DNA of 64,000 nt from Blautia hansenii DSM 20583 (lineage in GTDB: Bacteria; Bacillota; Clostridia; Lachnospirales; Lachnospiraceae), in the NCBI RefSeq assembly GCF_002222595.2, contig NZ_CP022413.2:693501-757500 (forward strand), given 5' to 3'. The translations under genes and the position numbers were made by a program. Positions within the stretch are counted from its first letter, which is position 1. Every line of letters starts with the position of its first letter. Shown one piece after another: positions 57,581-64,000 of this stretch. The notes under the pieces are model-generated. The model was not told the DNA's origin, ran no database searches, and saw only the letters and a list, made by a program, of their open reading frames with translations.

Positions 57581-57605
57581 TTTCGCATTTAATATTATCT
57601 TTTCC
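57581..57605 (-). repeat. Right terminal inverted repeat (TIR-R)
   Basis: Read leftward it begins GGAAAAG and ends TAAATGCGAAA; 21 of 25 positions match TIR-L. On that strand it contains GATAATATT (57599-57591), a -10-like sequence pointing into the phage early operon. Confidence 0.85.
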
Positions 57606-57621
57606 GCCGGCGGGTAAGATT
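57606..57621 (+). repeat. Right 16-bp direct repeat flanking the prophage
   Basis: GCCGGCGGGTAAGATT, identical to 9443-9458, immediately outside TIR-R. Removing the phage plus one copy gives a simple intergenic sequence between the penicillin-binding protein and yigZ promoters. Confidence 0.85.
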
Positions 57622-57643
57622 TCCGCTTTTTTAGTCATAAATA

Positions 57644-57673
57644 TTCCCAATTTCAGGGAGAATATGCTAAAAT
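57644..57673 (+). promoter_or_regulatory. Promoter of the yigZ-type gene
   Basis: Extended -10 TGCTAAAAT (57665-57673) with a weak TTCCCA 18 bp upstream (57644-57649). It lies 23 bp outside the right direct repeat and so survived the insertion. Confidence 0.55.
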
Positions 57674-57704
57674 AGCAGGAAAGAAAAAAGAAATGAGGAA
57701 TATT

Positions 57705-58361
57705 ATGTTAGAGCAATACAGGACAATCTATGAAGGCGGGCAGGGAGAAATAACAGAGAAAAAATCCAGATTTATCGCTACGGTCCGTCTTGTGAAGACA
57801 GAAGAGGAAGCCGTAAAATTTATAGAAGAGATGAAAAAGAAGTATTGGGACGCTACGCATAATTGCTCCGCTTATGTAATCGGAGAACGGAGGGAGATTA
57901 TGCGGTGCAGTGATGACGGAGAGCCTCAGGGAACAGCGGGAAAGCCAATGCTGGACGTGCTTTTAGGAGAAGAGCTCTATAATACAGCTGTTGTAGTTAC
58001 CCGATATTTCGGAGGAACACTTCTGGGAACAGGCGGGCTTGTAAGAGCTTATTCAAAATCTGTACAGGAAGGGCTGGCACAAAGCAGAATAATTACGAAG
58101 TATCACGGTGTACTTACAGAAGTGGGAACAGATTACAATGGAGTGGGAAAGCTTCAATATCTGTTTGCTCAAAAGGAAATTCCAATTATGAATTCGCAGT
58201 ATGAGGAGGCTGTAAAAATGCAGGTTCTTATACCGGCAAACAGAGTTGATGAAATAAAAAAGGCCGTAACAGAAGCTACTAATGCGAGAGCCTCTGTTAC
58301 GGATTTAAAAGAACTGTATTTTGCAGTTTCAGAAGGCGAATACCTTCTGTTTAATGATTAA
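57705..58361 (+). CDS. YigZ/IMPACT family protein
   Basis: 218 residues. N-terminal IMPACT domain (KKSRFIATVRLVKTEEEAVK, CSAYVIGERREI, DDGEPQGTAGKPMLDVLLGE) and the DUF1949-type C-terminal ferredoxin-like part. The family is linked to translation control in eukaryotes; the bacterial role is unclear. An ATG at 57693 is possible; GAGG at 57695-57698 favours the ATG at 57705. Confidence 0.9.
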   Translation: MLEQYRTIYEGGQGEITEKKSRFIATVRLVKTEEEAVKFIEEMKKKYWDATHNCSAYVIGERREIMRCSDDGEPQGTAGKPMLDVLLGEELYNTAVVVTRYFGGTLLGTGGLVRAYSKSVQEGLAQSRIITKYHGVLTEVGTDYNGVGKLQYLFAQKEIPIMNSQYEEAVKMQVLIPANRVDEIKKAVTEATNARASVTDLKELYFAVSEGEYLLFND

Positions 58362-58362
58362 A

Positions 58363-58881
58363 TTAGCATTTTTCAGGAGCAGGATATTCCACACCGAAGG
58401 TTTCCACTGTCATAGTCTGGATTTTCTGCTCTTCTAAAGGACGGTCGCTGTAATCTGTGCGTGTTTCCGCAATTTTATTTACTACGTCCATGCCTTCTGT
58501 GATTTTTCCGAAAGCAGCGTAAGCGCCGTCTAAGTGAGGAGAAGCTTCGTGCATGATGAAGAACTGGCTGCCTGCGGAATTTGGGTGCATTGCACGAGCC
58601 ATGGAAAGAACTCCCGGTGTGTGTGCCAGATTATTTTCAAAATGGTTCTGAGAAAATTCACCTTTGATGGAGTAACCTGGACCGCCCATGCCTGTACCGT
58701 CGGGACAACCGCCCTGTATCATGAAGCCACAGATGACTCTGTGGAAAATCAGACCGTCATAAAAGCCGTCTTTAATCAGGCTGATAAAGTTGTTTACTGT
58801 ATTTGGGGCGATTTCAGGATATAATTCCGCTTTCATAACATCGCCGTTTGCCATTGTAATGGTTACGATTGGATTTGCCAT
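58363..58881 (-). CDS. Cyclophilin-type peptidyl-prolyl isomerase
   Basis: 172 residues. Catalyses cis-trans isomerisation at proline. Family motifs: IFHRVICGFMIQGGCPDGTG, SMARAMHPNSAGSQFFIM (with the active-site QFFI) and HLDGAYAAFGKITEGMDVV. No signal peptide, so cytoplasmic. AAGGAG precedes the ATG. Transcribed toward the yigZ gene. Confidence 0.94.
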   Translation of the reverse strand: MANPIVTITMANGDVMKAELYPEIAPNTVNNFISLIKDGFYDGLIFHRVICGFMIQGGCPDGTGMGGPGYSIKGEFSQNHFENNLAHTPGVLSMARAMHPNSAGSQFFIMHEASPHLDGAYAAFGKITEGMDVVNKIAETRTDYSDRPLEEQKIQTMTVETFGVEYPAPEKC

Positions 58882-58918
58882 AATAAAATTCTCCTTTATT
58901 TCAGTAGTTTATTTGAAC

Positions 58919-58970
58919 ATTATAAGCGGAAAAAATAAAAGGTGCAAGCCGGAATTTTGTGTGTTATACT
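58919..58970. promoter_or_regulatory. Divergent promoters for cyclophilin and tsaE
   Basis: Leftward: TTGCAC (58947-58942), 17 bp, TATAAT (58924-58919). Rightward: extended -10 TGTTATACT (58962-58970) with only a weak -35. They share the same 50 bp between the cyclophilin gene and tsaE. Confidence 0.6.
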
Positions 58971-59009
58971 AATGAACTGAACTTATAGTAAAGATAAAGA
59001 GGACAATCT

Positions 59010-59447
59010 ATGATAATAGAAACATATAATGCAAAAGAAACCTTTTGTTTAGGTGAAAAAATAGGACAACAGGCTCTTCCCGGACAGGTTTACACCTTAA
59101 ACGGTGATTTGGGAGTGGGAAAAACGGTGTTCACCCAAGGGGTAGCGAAAGGACTTGGAATTACAGAGCCGGTAAACAGCCCGACTTTTACCATTATTCA
59201 GGAATATGAGGAGGGAAGACTTCCTTTCTATCATTTTGATGTGTATCGCATTGGCGACATAGAGGAAATGGAAGAAATCGGATACGATGATTACTTTTTC
59301 GGGCAGGGCGTATGTCTCATTGAATGGGCAGAGCTGATAAAGGAGATTTTACCCTCTGATATCATTTCCATTACCATTGAAAAGGATTTGGAAAAGGGAT
59401 TTGACTATCGAAAAATTACCATTACAGGTTTGGAATTGGAGATGTAG
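59010..59447 (+). CDS. tsaE: tRNA threonylcarbamoyladenosine biosynthesis ATPase TsaE
   Basis: 145 residues. P-loop ATPase with GDLGVGKT, NSPTFTIIQEY and LIEWAELI, the TsaE signature. Acts with TsaB and TsaD in forming t6A37 on ANN-decoding tRNAs. First gene of a tsaE-tsaB-rimI operon; tsaD follows 2 kb downstream. Confidence 0.95.
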   Translation: MIIETYNAKETFCLGEKIGQQALPGQVYTLNGDLGVGKTVFTQGVAKGLGITEPVNSPTFTIIQEYEEGRLPFYHFDVYRIGDIEEMEEIGYDDYFFGQGVCLIEWAELIKEILPSDIISITIEKDLEKGFDYRKITITGLELEM

Positions 59448-59462
59448 AAAGGAGCGCTTTAC

Positions 59463-60185
59463 ATGAAAATATTAGCGTTAGACAGTTCAGGACTGGTAGC
59501 ATCTGTTGCAGTGATGGAAAATGATACACTTGTGGCAGAATATACCATGAATTATAAAAAAACACATTCACAGACCTTGTTGCCTATGCTGGATGAAATA
59601 AAAAATAACATTCAGGTTGATTTAAGCAGCATTGATGCTATTGCAGTGGCAGCAGGTCCGGGCTCATTTACAGGACTTCGTATCGGTTCTGCTACGGCAA
59701 AGGGATTGGGACTGGCTCTTGATAAGCCTTTGATTGCAGTGCCCACAGTAGATGCGCTGGCATATAACCTTTATGATACAGGGGAAGATACCGTTGTATG
59801 CCCGATTATGGACGCAAGAAGAAATCAGGTGTATACAGGTATTTATAAATTTCAAAATCATGAGATGGCTATTGTGAAAGAGCAGGATGCGTTATCTATT
59901 CAGGAGCTTTTAGAGGTGTTAAACGGAATAGGAAAGAAGGTTATCTTTTTAGGTGATGGAGTTCCCGTTTTTAAAGAAATCATAAAAGAAAAGTGTAAGG
60001 TAGAATACAGTTTTGCTCCTGCTCATTTAAGCCGTCAAAGGGCAGGGGCAGTGGCTGCCTTGGCAGGTATTTATTTTGCGCAGGGAAGAATTCAGACTGC
60101 CACAGAGCATCAGCCGGATTATTTACGGGTATCTCAGGCAGAAAGGGAGCGGGCAGAACGCCTTGCGAAAACAGAAAATGCTTGA
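59463..60185 (+). CDS. tsaB: tRNA threonylcarbamoyladenosine biosynthesis protein TsaB
   Basis: 240 residues. ASKHA-type paralogue of TsaD: MKILALDSSGLVASVAVMEN, AVAAGPGSFTGLRIGSATAK. It forms the complex with TsaD and TsaE. GAAAGGAG precedes the ATG; the end overlaps rimI by 8 bp. Confidence 0.95.
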   Translation: MKILALDSSGLVASVAVMENDTLVAEYTMNYKKTHSQTLLPMLDEIKNNIQVDLSSIDAIAVAAGPGSFTGLRIGSATAKGLGLALDKPLIAVPTVDALAYNLYDTGEDTVVCPIMDARRNQVYTGIYKFQNHEMAIVKEQDALSIQELLEVLNGIGKKVIFLGDGVPVFKEIIKEKCKVEYSFAPAHLSRQRAGAVAALAGIYFAQGRIQTATEHQPDYLRVSQAERERAERLAKTENA

Positions 60186-60612
60186 AATCAGAGAGATGCG
60201 GGAGCAGGATGCGGCAGCAGTGGCACAGATAGAAGCGGAGAATTTTTCAAAGCCTTGGAAAGAGGCTGATTTTCTGGGAGCTGTAAGGGATGAAAAGGCT
60301 CTCTATCTTGTGGCATATCTGGATAAGATACTGGTAGGGTACATAGGAATGTGGATGGTGCTGGATGAAGGCGAAATTACCAATGTTTCTGTGAAAAAGG
60401 AATATCAGGGACAGAAAATCGGCAGGGCATTATTAGAAAAACTGGAAATTTCAGGCAGGGCAAAAGGGGTAAGCACATATTTTCTGGAGGTGCGTGAAAG
60501 TAATCAAAATGCCCGCAGACTATATGAGTCCTGTGGATTTTCTGTTTTGAGTATAAGAAAAAATTTTTATGATGAACCTGTGGAAAACGGAATTGTTATG
60601 TGTAAAAGATAG
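60178..60612 (+). CDS. rimI: Ribosomal protein S18-alanine N-acetyltransferase RimI
   Basis: 144 residues. GNAT acetyltransferase with VKKEYQGQKIGRALLEKLE (acetyl-CoA site) and the C-terminal NARRLYESCGFSVLSIRKNFY typical of RimI. The frame is open from 60076, but conserved sequence starts at the ATG at 60178 inside the end of tsaB. Confidence 0.92.
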   Translation: MLEIREMREQDAAAVAQIEAENFSKPWKEADFLGAVRDEKALYLVAYLDKILVGYIGMWMVLDEGEITNVSVKKEYQGQKIGRALLEKLEISGRAKGVSTYFLEVRESNQNARRLYESCGFSVLSIRKNFYDEPVENGIVMCKR

Positions 60613-60632
60613 CAGAAGTGCTATCTTTTTCT
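60603..60632 (+). terminator. Terminator after rimI
   Basis: AAAGATAGCA and TGCTATCTTT pair around a short loop, followed by T residues. It overlaps the rimI stop codon. Confidence 0.85.
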
Positions 60633-60653
60633 AAATTTAGCGTGATTTCCCAC

Positions 60654-60682
60654 TGGGTTTTGAAAGAACCTTCATGTATAAT
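60654..60682 (+). promoter_or_regulatory. Possible promoter of the small Cys-pair gene
   Basis: Perfect TATAAT at 60677-60682 preceded by TG, with a poor TGGGTT 17 bp upstream. Confidence 0.5.
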
Positions 60683-60725
60683 AAACAGCGTAGTCAAATA
60701 ATTATTCCACAAGCAGGAGGAGGAA

Positions 60726-60974
60726 ATGAGAAAATACGAAGAAAAAAAGGAAAATCAGGTTGTTGAAGTATACTGTAATTGTTGTGGAAAAAAATTAGCT
60801 GTAAAAGATGGCATGATTATGGAAGGGGTTCTGCCTGTGACGGCTTTCTGGGGATATTTTTCAGAAAAAGACGGGGAACACCATACTTTTGATTTATGTG
60901 AAAGCTGTTATGATAAATGGATTGCAGGGTTTCAAATTCCGGTGGAAAAGAAAATAGAGAATGAAATGTTGTAG
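60726..60974 (+). CDS. Small zinc-binding-type conserved protein
   Basis: 82 residues with two cysteine pairs, CNCCGKKL near the N-terminus and CESCYDKW near the C-terminus, probably binding zinc. Known to me only as an uncharacterised protein of this bacterial group. AGGAGGAGG precedes the ATG. Confidence 0.8.
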   Translation: MRKYEEKKENQVVEVYCNCCGKKLAVKDGMIMEGVLPVTAFWGYFSEKDGEHHTFDLCESCYDKWIAGFQIPVEKKIENEML

Positions 60975-61034
60975 CACGAAAAAAACTGTGCTATGATAAG
61001 AAATGCTATAATAGATAGAAATGAGGAAAATGAG

Positions 61035-61943
61035 ATGTTAGATGTATGCTTATTAGGAACAGGGGGAATGATGCCTCTGCCCAGAAGAAAATTGACATCT
61101 TTAATGACGAGATATAACGGAAGTAATCTGATGATTGACTGCGGAGAAGGAACTCAGGTGGCAGTAAAGGAAAAGGGATGGAGCTTTAAACCTATTGATG
61201 TGATTTGCTTCACCCATTACCACGCAGACCATATCAGTGGTTTGCCGGGACTTTTGCTTACTATGGGAAACGCGGAAAGAACGGAGCCGCTTACTTTAAT
61301 CGGACCGAAGGGACTTGTCAGAGTTGTTTCTGCACTTCGTGTCATTGCACCGGAGCTTCCTTTTGAAATTCAGTGTATTGAGCTTACACAACCGGAGGAA
61401 ACTTATGAACTGAACGGTTATCACATCACTGCTTTTCGTGTAAATCATAATGTAACTTGTTATGGATATACACTGGAAATCAAAAGGGCGGGAAAATTTG
61501 ATGCCCAAAGAGCAAAAGAGCAGAATATTCCTTTGAAATGCTGGAATTCCCTGCAAAAAGGTGAAACAGTAGTATGTGAAGGAAACACTTACACACCGGA
61601 TATGGTTTTAGGAGCGCCGAGAAAGGGAATTAAGCTTACCTATACCACAGATACCAGACCGGTAAAGGCAATTTCAGACCATGCAGCAGGCTCGGATTTA
61701 TTTATTTGCGAAGGCATGTATGGAGAACAGGATAAGGACGACAAAGCAAGAGCATATAAACACATGACATTTAAAGAAGCTGCACAGTTGGCAAAGGAAG
61801 CGCAGGTAGCGGAAATGTGGCTGACACATTACAGTCCTTCTCTGGTAAGACCGGAGGAAGCGGTAAAGGAAGCTACGGATATATTTCCGAATACCATTGC
61901 AGCCAGAGACAGACAATCTGTGGAGCTGATGTTTGAAGAGTAA
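61035..61943 (+). CDS. rnz: Ribonuclease Z
   Basis: 302 residues. Metallo-beta-lactamase-fold tRNA 3' endonuclease. [19 protein letters not shown] at the start, the zinc motif [21 protein letters not shown] and LTHYSPSL later. The frame opens at 60993; the ATG at 61035, preceded by GAGG, begins the conserved part. Confidence 0.93.
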   Translation: MLDVCLLGTGGMMPLPRRKLTSLMTRYNGSNLMIDCGEGTQVAVKEKGWSFKPIDVICFTHYHADHISGLPGLLLTMGNAERTEPLTLIGPKGLVRVVSALRVIAPELPFEIQCIELTQPEETYELNGYHITAFRVNHNVTCYGYTLEIKRAGKFDAQRAKEQNIPLKCWNSLQKGETVVCEGNTYTPDMVLGAPRKGIKLTYTTDTRPVKAISDHAAGSDLFICEGMYGEQDKDDKARAYKHMTFKEAAQLAKEAQVAEMWLTHYSPSLVRPEEAVKEATDIFPNTIAARDRQSVELMFEE

Positions 61944-61954
61944 GGAGAGAACCC

Positions 61955-62980
61955 ATGAATAAGGAAGACGTATTGATTTTGGCAATAGAAAGTTCCTGTG
62001 ATGAAACAGCCGCATCCGTAGTGAAAAACGGACGTACTGTTTTGTCAAATGTTATTTCTTCCCAAATAGATTTGCACAAATTATATGGAGGCGTTGTTCC
62101 GGAAATCGCATCCAGAAAGCATATTGAGAAAATCAATCAGGTAATTGAGGAAGCTTTGAAGGAAGCGGAGGTTACATTGGATGATTTAGATGCCATAGGA
62201 GTTACCTACGGACCGGGATTGGTAGGCGCTCTTTTAGTAGGCGTGGCTGAGGCAAAAGCAATCAGCTTTGCTAAGGATATTCCGTTGGTAGGTGTTCATC
62301 ATATTGAAGGACATATTTCTGCCAATTATATAGAAAACTTAGAGCTGGAACCTCCGTTCTTATGTCTTGTTGTATCAGGCGGTCATACGCATCTTGTAAT
62401 TGTAAAGGATTACGGAGAATTTGAAATCTTGGGAAGAACCAGAGATGATGCGGCAGGAGAAGCTTTTGACAAAGTAGCTCGTGCCATTGGTCTGGGATAT
62501 CCGGGAGGCCCGAAAATTGATAAGCTTTCAAAAGAAGGCAATGCCTATGCCATGGATTTTCCAAAGGCAAAAATCGAAGATGCACCTTATGATTTTAGTT
62601 TCAGCGGAGTAAAATCGGCTGTTTTAAATCATATAAATAAATGTAAAATGCAGGGAGAACCTATTGTAGAAGCAGATATTGCAGCTTCTTTTCAGCGCTG
62701 CGTAGTGGAAGTACTGGTAGAGCATGCGATTGCAGCAGCAAAAGATTATGGAATTGACAAGCTTGCTATTGCCGGTGGCGTGGCATCAAACCAAACCTTG
62801 CGAAATGCTATGGAAAAAGCCTGTAAGGAGAATAAAATTAAGTTTTATCATCCGTCACCGATTTTTTGTACGGATAATGCAGCGATGATTGGCGTAGCAG
62901 CATATTACGAATATTTAAAAGGTACTCGTCATGGCTGGGACCTGAATGCGGTTCCGAATTTGAAATTAGGAGAAAGATAA
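61955..62980 (+). CDS. tsaD: tRNA N6-threonylcarbamoyltransferase TsaD
   Basis: 341 residues. The metal site HIEGH in [14 protein letters not shown], the start [27 protein letters not shown] and [10 protein letters not shown] are diagnostic. Completes the t6A pathway with tsaE and tsaB. AAGGAGAG precedes the ATG. Confidence 0.97.
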   Translation: MNKEDVLILAIESSCDETAASVVKNGRTVLSNVISSQIDLHKLYGGVVPEIASRKHIEKINQVIEEALKEAEVTLDDLDAIGVTYGPGLVGALLVGVAEAKAISFAKDIPLVGVHHIEGHISANYIENLELEPPFLCLVVSGGHTHLVIVKDYGEFEILGRTRDDAAGEAFDKVARAIGLGYPGGPKIDKLSKEGNAYAMDFPKAKIEDAPYDFSFSGVKSAVLNHINKCKMQGEPIVEADIAASFQRCVVEVLVEHAIAAAKDYGIDKLAIAGGVASNQTLRNAMEKACKENKIKFYHPSPIFCTDNAAMIGVAAYYEYLKGTRHGWDLNAVPNLKLGER

Positions 62981-62992
62981 GGAGAACAAGAG

Positions 62993-63688
62993 ATGAAATG
63001 TACAGCAATTATTCTTGCAGCAGGTCAAGGAAAAAGAATGAAAACAAAAGTTCAGAAGCAATTTTTAATGTTGCAGGGAAAACCATTGCTGTATTATAGT
63101 CTGGCATGTTTTCAGAAATCAGATGAAATTCAGGAGATAGTCGTAGTTACGGGAAAAGAAAGTATTGACTATTGCAGAAGCGAAATTATAGAAAAATACG
63201 GATTTACAAAGGTGAAGAGCATTGCAGAAGGCGGAAAAGAACGTTATGACTCCGTTTATGCGGGATTAGAAGCGTGTTCTGCCGATACGGACTACGTATT
63301 TATTCATGATGGAGCAAGACCGTTTGTTACAGAAGATATTATCAAACGTACAAAGGAAGTGGCAGTCACTTATCAGGCATGTATTGCAGGCATGCCTTCA
63401 AAGGACACGGTGAAAATCATTGACGAAAACAATATGGTGTCGGCAACTCCTGAAAGAAGCAGGGTGTGGTCTGTTCAAACACCTCAGGTATTTTTATATT
63501 CTTTGATAAAAGAAGCTCATGATACAGCCAGAAGTGTATCCATGCAGGGGATAACAGATGATGCAATGGTAGTAGAGCAATATAAAAATACACCTGTACA
63601 CATTGTAGAGGGTGCTTATGAGAATATAAAAATAACTACGCCGGAGGATATTTTAGTGGCAGAAAAAATTTTGGAAAAAATTTTATAA
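62993..63688 (+). CDS. ispD: 2-C-methyl-D-erythritol 4-phosphate cytidylyltransferase IspD
   Basis: 231 residues. Third step of the MEP isoprenoid pathway. AIILAAGQGKRMKTKVQKQF (nucleotide-binding), VFIHDGARPFVTEDII and QTPQVFLYSLIKEAH are the family motifs. AAGGAG precedes the ATG. Confidence 0.94.
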   Translation: MKCTAIILAAGQGKRMKTKVQKQFLMLQGKPLLYYSLACFQKSDEIQEIVVVTGKESIDYCRSEIIEKYGFTKVKSIAEGGKERYDSVYAGLEACSADTDYVFIHDGARPFVTEDIIKRTKEVAVTYQACIAGMPSKDTVKIIDENNMVSATPERSRVWSVQTPQVFLYSLIKEAHDTARSVSMQGITDDAMVVEQYKNTPVHIVEGAYENIKITTPEDILVAEKILEKIL

Positions 63689-63694
63689 AAAGTC

Positions 63695-63723
63695 TTGACA
63701 TATTGAATAGCGCGTGATAATAT
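63695..63723 (+). promoter_or_regulatory. Promoter of the tRNA-Ser pair
   Basis: Perfect TTGACA at 63695-63700, 17-bp spacer, TAATAT at 63718-63723, about 28 bp ahead of the first tRNA. Confidence 0.7.
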
Positions 63724-63750
63724 ACTACCTGTCGCTGACACAGCGCATTC

Positions 63751-63836
63751 GGAGAGATATCGAAGTGGTCATAACGAGGCGGTCTTGAAAACCGTTTGTC
63801 CGCAAGGGCGCGTGGGTTCGAATCCCACTCTCTCCG
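63751..63836 (+). tRNA. tRNA-Ser (anticodon TGA)
   Basis: 86 bases. Acceptor GGAGAGA pairs with TCTCTCC, anticodon loop CTTGAAA, GGTTCGAATCC T arm, long variable arm as in class II serine tRNAs. CCA is not encoded. Confidence 0.95.
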
Positions 63837-63867
63837 CTTCAGTTAAACAACTGAAAGTTCAGGCTAT

Positions 63868-63956
63868 GGAGAAATACCCAAGAGGCTGAAGGGGCTCCCC
63901 TGGAAAGGGAGTAGGTCGTTAATAGCGGCGCGAGGGTTCAAATCCCTCTTTCTCCG
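63868..63956 (+). tRNA. tRNA-Ser (anticodon GGA)
   Basis: 89 bases. Acceptor GGAGAAA pairs with TTTCTCC, anticodon loop CTGGAAA, GGTTCAAATCC T arm and a long variable arm. A TTGACA box follows at about 63,991, probably the promoter of the next gene beyond the window. Confidence 0.95.
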
Positions 63957-64000
63957 TTACAGCAATTAAGCTGTTAAAAAAAGTCGTTGACAAAGTTAGG

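Larger units (their letters stand above)
9459..57605. mobile_element. Temperate contractile-tailed phage with IS30-type ends and transposase
   Basis: The element carries a full phage gene set: replication, terminase, portal, capsid, tail sheath and tube, baseplate, holin and endolysin. No tyrosine or serine recombinase is encoded. An IS30-family transposase is the outermost gene at the left end and an IS30-type DNA-binding protein is the outermost at the right. Imperfect 25-bp terminal inverted repeats and a flanking 16-bp direct repeat define the ends. Its base composition is visibly richer in GC than the flanks. Two small genes appear frameshifted, but all structural and lysis genes look intact. 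Confidence 0.92.

Noticed and set aside
9443..57621. Tyrosine- or serine-integrase prophage with an ordinary attachment site
   Set aside because: The direct repeat alone would fit, but no such integrase is encoded and the repeat does not lie in a tRNA or gene end; inverted repeats and the transposase explain the ends better.
1..64000. CRISPR arrays or restriction-modification cluster
   Set aside because: I found no regularly spaced direct repeats of CRISPR type and no restriction endonuclease next to the methyltransferases.

Overview
The window is a stretch of low-GC Firmicutes chromosome, most likely Lachnospiraceae (gene content such as hprK next to a ROK sugar kinase, a DUF1846 protein and the tsaE-tsaB-rimI cluster, strong AGGAGG ribosome sites and AT-rich intergenic DNA), interrupted by a clearly more GC-rich temperate phage of about 48.1 kb (about 9,459-57,605).

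Host left flank (1-9,442): 3' part of a DUF1846 protein gene, ftsH, uvrC, hprK, a ROK glucokinase-like gene and a class A penicillin-binding protein. Host right flank (57,622-64,000): yigZ-type gene, cyclophilin, tsaE-tsaB-rimI, a small Cys-pair protein, RNase Z, tsaD, ispD and two serine tRNAs.

Prophage: contractile-tailed (sheath, tube, P2-like D/X/V/W/J/I baseplate proteins) with a lambda-type head (GpA terminase, lambda-type portal, ClpP-type protease, lambda E-type capsid). I see no tyrosine or serine integrase. The terminal gene at the left end is an IS30-family DDE transposase, the whole phage is bounded by imperfect 25-bp terminal inverted repeats, and these are flanked by a 16-bp direct repeat. 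The first gene at the right end is a free-standing copy of the IS30-type helix-turn-helix. The phage therefore looks like a tailed phage that uses an IS30 transposase as its integrase. A -35 box facing out of the left end and a -10 box facing in at the right end would make a complete promoter only when the ends are joined, which would switch on the leftward early operon in the excised circle (inference).

Layout of the prophage, almost all leftward: early/replication operon 57.5-41.1 kb (IS30-HTH protein, DnaQ-like exonuclease, Gam-like protein, ERF annealing protein, SSB, replisome organiser, helicase loader, two or three DNA methyltransferases, MazF-like protein, RecU, late activator), a terminator, a candidate activator-controlled late promoter with four 10-bp tandem repeats, then head (40.8-31.4 kb), tail (31.4-17.3 kb), a diversity-generating retroelement (15.3-18.4 kb) and lysis genes (15.3-12.3 kb). 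At the left end lies a small control region with two XRE regulators, a 41-residue protein, promoters with operator-like repeats, three terminators and the transposase, plus one rightward gene with its own strong promoter.

The diversity-generating retroelement has a reverse transcriptase, an Avd-like protein, a template repeat and two variable repeats: one at the C-terminus of the adjacent tail-region protein and a second 38 kb away, inside an early-region protein that continues 117 residues beyond the repeat. Each variable repeat differs from the template at 14 positions, and every one of the 28 differences is at a template adenine (coding strand).
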